DNA of 64,000 nt from Candidatus Nanoarchaeia archaeon (lineage in GTDB: Archaea; Nanobdellota; Nanobdellia; Woesearchaeales; JACPBV01): contig JANQNH010000006.1 in NCBI GenBank assembly GCA_028279655.1, positions 121,668 to 185,667 of the forward strand. Direction: 5' to 3'. The notes under the pieces are model-generated. The model saw only the letters and a program-made list of their open reading frames with translations, did no database searches and was not told where the DNA came from. Positions 63,823 through 64,000 of the stretch are shown here, in pieces (the first letter of the stretch is position 1; each line of letters opens with the position of its first letter). The position numbers were made by a program, and so were the translations under genes.

Positions 63823-63975
63823 ATGAAAATAGAGATTTTCAACGTCAGACTTTCAAAAGAGATAGTAAATTGGCTGGATCTTCTAGTTTCTAGGGGCATA
63901 TACAAAAGCAGGTCAGAAGCTATTCGAGAATTCTCAAGGAACCATATAAAGGAAACAGGTGGTTCCATTGAATGA
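63823..63975 (+). CDS. Ribbon-helix-helix regulator
   Basis: The 50-residue protein has strand MKIEIFNVRLSKEI, helices VNWLDLLVSRGIYK and SRSEAIREFSRNHIKE, the RHH layout seen in CopG/NikR-like and antitoxin proteins. The stop overlaps the ATG of the following gene by four bases. The direct repeats upstream suggest self-regulation. Confidence 0.78.
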   Translation: MKIEIFNVRLSKEIVNWLDLLVSRGIYKSRSEAIREFSRNHIKETGGSIE

Positions 63976-64000
63976 TGTTCTGGTCTCCATTAGGATGCCT
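63972..64000 (+). CDS. Start of a gene cut by the right edge, coupled to the RHH gene
   Basis: ATG 63972 (or the next ATG at 63975) begins MMFWSPLGC and is open to the edge. It overlaps the RHH stop as ATGA. Too short to classify; the RHH pairing makes a toxin or other small operon partner possible. Confidence 0.5.

Overview
The window looks like a piece of a DPANN-type archaeal chromosome (Woesearchaeota/Pacearchaeota-like; the exact lineage cannot be fixed from sequence alone). Evidence: AT-rich DNA; many genes with a TATA box about 25 bp upstream of the start codon, so leaderless or short-leader mRNAs; tRNA genes interrupted by archaeal-style introns; and archaeal families such as an ATP-dependent DNA ligase, archaeal UMP kinase, the PIN-PilT-KH ATPase, a translin-like protein, a two-module Lrp regulator and a Hel308 helicase half. 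Several genes look bacterial in type (AspRS with an insertion domain, queuine-type Tgt, YhhQ, PgsA), as is common in this group.

Region 1 (1-22.6 kb, minus strand) is a surface-protein locus. One reading frame stays open from an ATG at 18832 to the left edge: at least 6,277 codons of secreted protein built from phage-tail-fibre-like NVGIGTTSP repeats, with a LamG-like domain at the edge. Its start overlaps the stop of an AlbA_2/HATPase/winged-helix protein, which itself overlaps a small upstream gene. Five copies of a TGTTAA-N5-TTAACA palindrome sit at this operon's promoter. Next to it a second operon (small HTH protein plus anchored exoprotein) has two palindromes of the same 6-5-6 geometry but different sequence, at the same roughly 40 bp spacing around the TATA box.

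Region 2 (22.6-46.7 kb) is mostly housekeeping: pyrH, a UbiB-like kinase, PIN-PilT ATPase, serS, coiled-coil proteins, a tandem of three related membrane proteins, SDR, translin-like, rpe, tgt convergent with a queuosine-precursor transporter, aspS, rdgB, a DedA-like protein, two CDP-alcohol phosphatidyltransferases, radical SAM, and an M64-like peptidase. Gene-free gaps here carry two dispersed families of structured RNA-like elements (three and two copies), the second with compensatory stem changes.

Region 3 (46.7-53.7 kb) has a free-standing LAGLIDADG endonuclease, tRNA-Asn (apparently three introns), tRNA-Ile (T-loop intron), tRNA-Arg (D-arm intron), two GC-rich structured elements, two secreted PKD/cadherin-like proteins, an RHH regulator operon, and a Hel308 that lacks its whole N-terminal motor domain.

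Region 4 (53.7-64 kb) has a PD-(D/E)XK nuclease, DNA ligase, nitroreductase plus a decayed fragment of a second copy, two small unknown proteins, ftsZ with an elaborate leader (three hairpins with the same UUGGCG loop, a palindrome over the promoter) and two matched C-rich-loop hairpins after it, an Lrp-type regulator, an orphan histidine kinase, and an RHH gene leading into a gene cut by the right edge.
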